Both the position numbers and the translations under genes were made by a program. Positions 61,350 to 64,000 of a DNA stretch of 64,000 nt are shown in pieces. Position 1 is the first letter of the stretch; each line of letters opens with the position of its first letter. Source of the DNA: an uncultured bacterium (GTDB lineage: Bacteria > Vulcanimicrobiota > Xenobia > Xenobiales > Xenobiaceae); assembly GCA_934621605.1 (NCBI GenBank), contig CAKTUZ010000013.1, positions 1-64,000 of the forward strand. The letters run 5' to 3'. The notes under the pieces were generated by a model. That model was given only the letters and a program-made list of their open reading frames with translations. It was not told the origin of the DNA and did no database searches.

Positions 61350-63143
61350 TTATTGCTTAAATTCGTCGATTTCAATATGAGGATTTACAGTGATTGTTTT
61401 AAAGCTTTTTAAAGTTACCCTTCCAGGAGGACTGCCTTTGGGCTTCTTCACTTGCTTTATGTCACAGTAGCTTATGTCGACTTTAGTAGAGTTGCGTACA
61501 CGACAATTGCGGGCTGCAATTACCGCAGCAGCTTCCAAGACATCAGGAGTAATTTTCCGTCCGGCTGTTTTTATCACTACATGAGCTCCGGGAGCGCCTT
61601 GAGAATGGAGCCAAATATCTCCGGTAGCAGCCATTTTGAAAGTAATTTGATCATTCTGTCTGGGATTACGTCCGGCCAAAATAACGAAGTTTTTATAGGT
61701 AAACTTTCTGGGGCCTAAAGGACCTGTTTGTATGGAACGGGTCTTTTTTATTTCTGTATTTTGAGCGCCTTTTTTCGATTCGCTCCATTGACGGCGTATA
61801 TCTTCTAACTCCTGAGCTTCGGAAGCACTTTCAGCAAAATAGAGCAATTCATCTAAAAAATCTATCTCTTCTTGAGCTCTTTGAATGGGCTCTTGAACAG
61901 AAGTAACAGCTCTTTTTAAACGATGATATTCTTTGAAATAAGTTTGAGCATTATCACTGGCCGATAGTAGGGGATTGAGTGCTACAATAATCTTTCCTTC
62001 TCGGCGTTCGATACTTAATTTACCGCGTTTAATTTGCTTAGTCTCTTTGCCGTTCTTAGTTGAACTGGGAATAGTATTTTTCGTTCCCAATTCATCTAAA
62101 ATATGTATGGCTTCTGCGGGCAATTCTTCATTATCGTCAGCTAAAACCAAGCTGTCAGCGTGAGGTTCGATTTTATCTAAATTGGACAGGATAAGCTCTC
62201 CGGCTAAACGCTTCAAAGGACTAAACTTAGTGCTTTCTAAGGCTTCTAAACGCTTTTGTAAGGCTGATTGAGCTTTTTCTTTGGCTTTGATAAGCATACG
62301 CTGAACAATTTGGCGTTTATTGTCGATACCGGGCACTGAGGTATGAATATCCAAAGCTTTAAGCATGGAAGGAAAAGTTTTTTCTTCAGAATCACCTAAA
62401 GACCAAGGAGAAAGTTTACCTTTGGAACTTAAAACTGGAGAAAAATGATCTTCCTCAATTAGCATTTGCCACTGATCCAGTCCTATGGCCAAATTGTTAA
62501 TATTGTCCTGATTTACCGGCTCCTTTTCAGAAAGTCCGGCTATTTTGCATATATAGGCAGTTTGCTGCGGAGAAAGTCCAAAGAGGGCGGAGCGTAGAGC
62601 TTTTTGTGCTTCTTGACCGATAAAAGGAGACAACAAATTATGTATTTCCTTAAACGATACCAGAGAAGCATCCGGTTTGCTTGGAGAAGGTGGAGTTTTA
62701 TATATTTTTCCGGCTTGTTGGGCTTCCGCTTTGGTGTCTTTTACCAACATACCCATAATTTTGTCGTCTTCGTTGAGTAAATATAAATTATTGCTGCGAC
62801 CGTACATCTCTAAAAGCAAAATTTTGTTGTCTACTTTAAACTTTACAATTTTTTCTAAACCGTTTTGCTCTAAGCTATCGATCTTTTTGCCTTGCAAGTA
62901 CTTGCGTAGCAACATAACAAAACTTGTTGGAGCTTCGGCTGGTGGCAGTTTGGCTTCAGTAAGTCCCAAACCGGCGTTATCTTGTTCCAAACGGAAGATT
63001 AATTTATGAGTAATGCCAGGTTTGCGTACTTGCATAACTACATCCAGACGGGTAATTTGAGAAATTTTTTGTATAACGCCACCCATAATCAAAGGAGAAA
63101 GTTCCTTGACGACAGCTTTTAAGGATACTGCATCTAAATTCAT
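61350..63143 (-). CDS. rqcH: NFACT-family ribosome quality-control protein RqcH
   Basis: Binds obstructed 50S subunits with peptidyl-tRNA and in many bacteria recruits Ala-tRNA to make C-terminal Ala tails. NFACT-N (1-170), HhH region, long coiled coil (about 270-460) and NFACT-R (KNFVILAGRNPRQNDQIT, DIWLHSQGAPGAHVVIK) are all present. At positions 97-98, which by exact numbering match the D97-R98 pair of B. subtilis RqcH, the sequence has E97-K98 (NGLEKIVKF). 597 residues, slightly long. It may be called FbpA/Rqc2 homologue elsewhere. Confidence 0.93.
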   Translation of the reverse strand: MNLDAVSLKAVVKELSPLIMGGVIQKISQITRLDVVMQVRKPGITHKLIFRLEQDNAGLGLTEAKLPPAEAPTSFVMLLRKYLQGKKIDSLEQNGLEKIVKFKVDNKILLLEMYGRSNNLYLLNEDDKIMGMLVKDTKAEAQQAGKIYKTPPSPSKPDASLVSFKEIHNLLSPFIGQEAQKALRSALFGLSPQQTAYICKIAGLSEKEPVNQDNINNLAIGLDQWQMLIEEDHFSPVLSSKGKLSPWSLGDSEEKTFPSMLKALDIHTSVPGIDNKRQIVQRMLIKAKEKAQSALQKRLEALESTKFSPLKRLAGELILSNLDKIEPHADSLVLADDNEELPAEAIHILDELGTKNTIPSSTKNGKETKQIKRGKLSIERREGKIIVALNPLLSASDNAQTYFKEYHRLKRAVTSVQEPIQRAQEEIDFLDELLYFAESASEAQELEDIRRQWSESKKGAQNTEIKKTRSIQTGPLGPRKFTYKNFVILAGRNPRQNDQITFKMAATGDIWLHSQGAPGAHVVIKTAGRKITPDVLEAAAVIAARNCRVRNSTKVDISYCDIKQVKKPKGSPPGRVTLKSFKTITVNPHIEIDEFKQ

Positions 63144-63319
63144 AAATATATAGTTCCTTTACTATTCTCTTCTGTGTTTTTCTGTCTTTTTCTAGCTCTC
63201 TGGGCTGAGAGCCTTTGTTGCCCTTTTGACAAACACCAATTAAAAGGCGATTTATTTTAAGCAGAGAATTGGCCAGCTTTAGTTTTAAGCTTTTTTAAGG
63301 AAACGGTTGGTGGTATTTT

Positions 63320-63925
63320 ATGGAAGAGAATAAACGTCAGGGATTACTGTTGATAGTGTCTGGACCTTCTGGAGCGGGTAAAGGTACGATAGTCAGTCGC
63401 CTTTTGGAAAAACGTTCCGATTGCATTCTTTCTGTTTCGTGTACAACCCGTCAGCCTCGTGTGGGAGAAGTTGATGGAGTAAATTATCACTTTATTTCCT
63501 TAGAGACATTTAATGAGTGGGTTAATCAAAATAAATTCTTAGAATGGGACAATCATTTTAGTGCTTGTTATGGAACTCCCAAAGAATTTGTCGAGCAAAA
63601 ACGTCATGAGGGTAAACATGTAATTTTGGAAATCGATGTAAAAGGTGGGGCAGAAGTTATGCGTCAAGCTCCCGATTGTGTCAGTATTTTTTTGGCTCCG
63701 CCATCTTGGGAAGCTTTGGAAGAGCGTTTGCGCGGTCGTGGTACAGAATCTTCTGAACAATTGGCTGGTCGTCTTCTCAGAGCTCGTACCGAAATGAAAA
63801 ATATGGATAAATACAAGTATACGGTTATCAATGAAGATATAAATGAAGCTGTCGAAAGCTTCAATTCTATAATCGAAGCGGAGATGGCTCTAACTTCTAG
63901 GGTAAATCTCGATCTGGGAATTTAA
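63320..63925 (+). CDS. gmk: Guanylate kinase
   Basis: Phosphorylates GMP to GDP. P-loop GPSGAGKGT at 15-23; SVSCTTRQPRVGEVDGVNYH binds GMP; EIDVKGG and the lid AGRLLRARTEM are also kept. 201 residues, full length. GGTGG lies about six bases before the ATG. In many genomes rpoZ follows, which would start beyond the window end; 63926-64000 shows none of it. Confidence 0.97.
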   Translation: MEENKRQGLLLIVSGPSGAGKGTIVSRLLEKRSDCILSVSCTTRQPRVGEVDGVNYHFISLETFNEWVNQNKFLEWDNHFSACYGTPKEFVEQKRHEGKHVILEIDVKGGAEVMRQAPDCVSIFLAPPSWEALEERLRGRGTESSEQLAGRLLRARTEMKNMDKYKYTVINEDINEAVESFNSIIEAEMALTSRVNLDLGI

Positions 63926-64000
63926 GATTTGATAAAAAACGCTAAAATCGAGAATCACTCTTTCCTTTTCTGTATTTAAGCCCCTATAACGAATGATAAA

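Noticed and set aside
1..64000. tRNA, rRNA, CRISPR array, prophage or replication origin
   Set aside because: No cloverleaf with a GGTTCGAnTCC arm, no regularly spaced repeats, no phage structural genes and no cluster of DnaA boxes were seen on reading both strands by eye.

Overview
The window comes from a low-to-medium GC, diderm, anaerobic and probably fermentative bacterium. Evidence for a diderm is an LptA/OstA-type protein and several Sec-exported proteins, two of them probable lipoproteins. Evidence for anaerobiosis is the complete [FeFe]-hydrogenase maturation set (hydE, hydG, hydF) with a TM1266-type regulator, rubredoxin, a B12-binding radical SAM enzyme and a citrate lyase operon. 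The standard bacterial code fits, with TGA used as a stop. Most genes have AGGAGG-like ribosome binding sites, and several start with GTG or TTG. I could not fix the phylum from sequence alone. There are no tRNA, rRNA, CRISPR or prophage genes. Gene density is high and the order looks chromosomal.

Layout. 0-8.8 kb: obg, ispH, a secreted unknown, dprA, a helical zinc-ribbon protein, an S4 protein and a SpoU-type RNA methyltransferase. 8.9-18.3 kb, all on +: envelope genes (LptA-like, secreted unknown, membrane protein), murQ, a SpoIID-like protein, a TolB-like lipoprotein and an RNase II/R-type exonuclease. 18.4-22.6 kb, on -: TM1266 regulator, hydE, hydG, hydF. 22.7-26.7 kb: rubredoxin, a VWA protein with an incomplete metal site, an unknown protein, a HIT hydrolase, a MazG-like protein and a KAS III-like synthase. 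27-36 kb, on -: a citrate module citD-citE-citF-citX-citC-citG followed by an aconitase-superfamily hydratase and NADP isocitrate dehydrogenase. 36.5-41.2 kb, on -: alpha-glucan phosphorylase and two zinc-ribbon proteins. 41.3-45.5 kb: trpS, a stand-alone RlmK-type methyltransferase and a REC-PAS-GGDEF-EAL protein with degenerate sites. 45.6-48.5 kb: an accessory cassette with two candidate structured RNAs and three paralogous genes of an unrecognised family, two of them a fresh tandem duplication. 48.5-56.5 kb: methyltransferase, giant repeat protein, aqpZ, B12 radical SAM, an orphan type I specificity subunit, and a probable decayed tnpB end with its guide-RNA scaffold. 56.5-64 kb: glgB, aminotransferase, DUF2939-like protein, thioredoxin-fold lipoprotein without cysteines, RqcH/NFACT and gmk.

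How they fit together. Citrate can be split by citrate lyase or turned to 2-oxoglutarate by the adjoining hydratase and Icd, so the operon can move citrate carbon both ways; no citrate transporter, citrate synthase or oxaloacetate decarboxylase is present here. glgP and glgB serve glycogen storage. The hydrogenase maturases imply H2 metabolism, but the structural hydrogenase lies elsewhere. The best candidate for something undescribed is the 45.7-48.55 kb cassette: RNA 1 with its own promoter and terminator, then a near-consensus extended promoter driving a leader whose 5' end can pair with its 3' end in front of a T run, then three paralogous genes, all bounded by a repeated terminator sequence.
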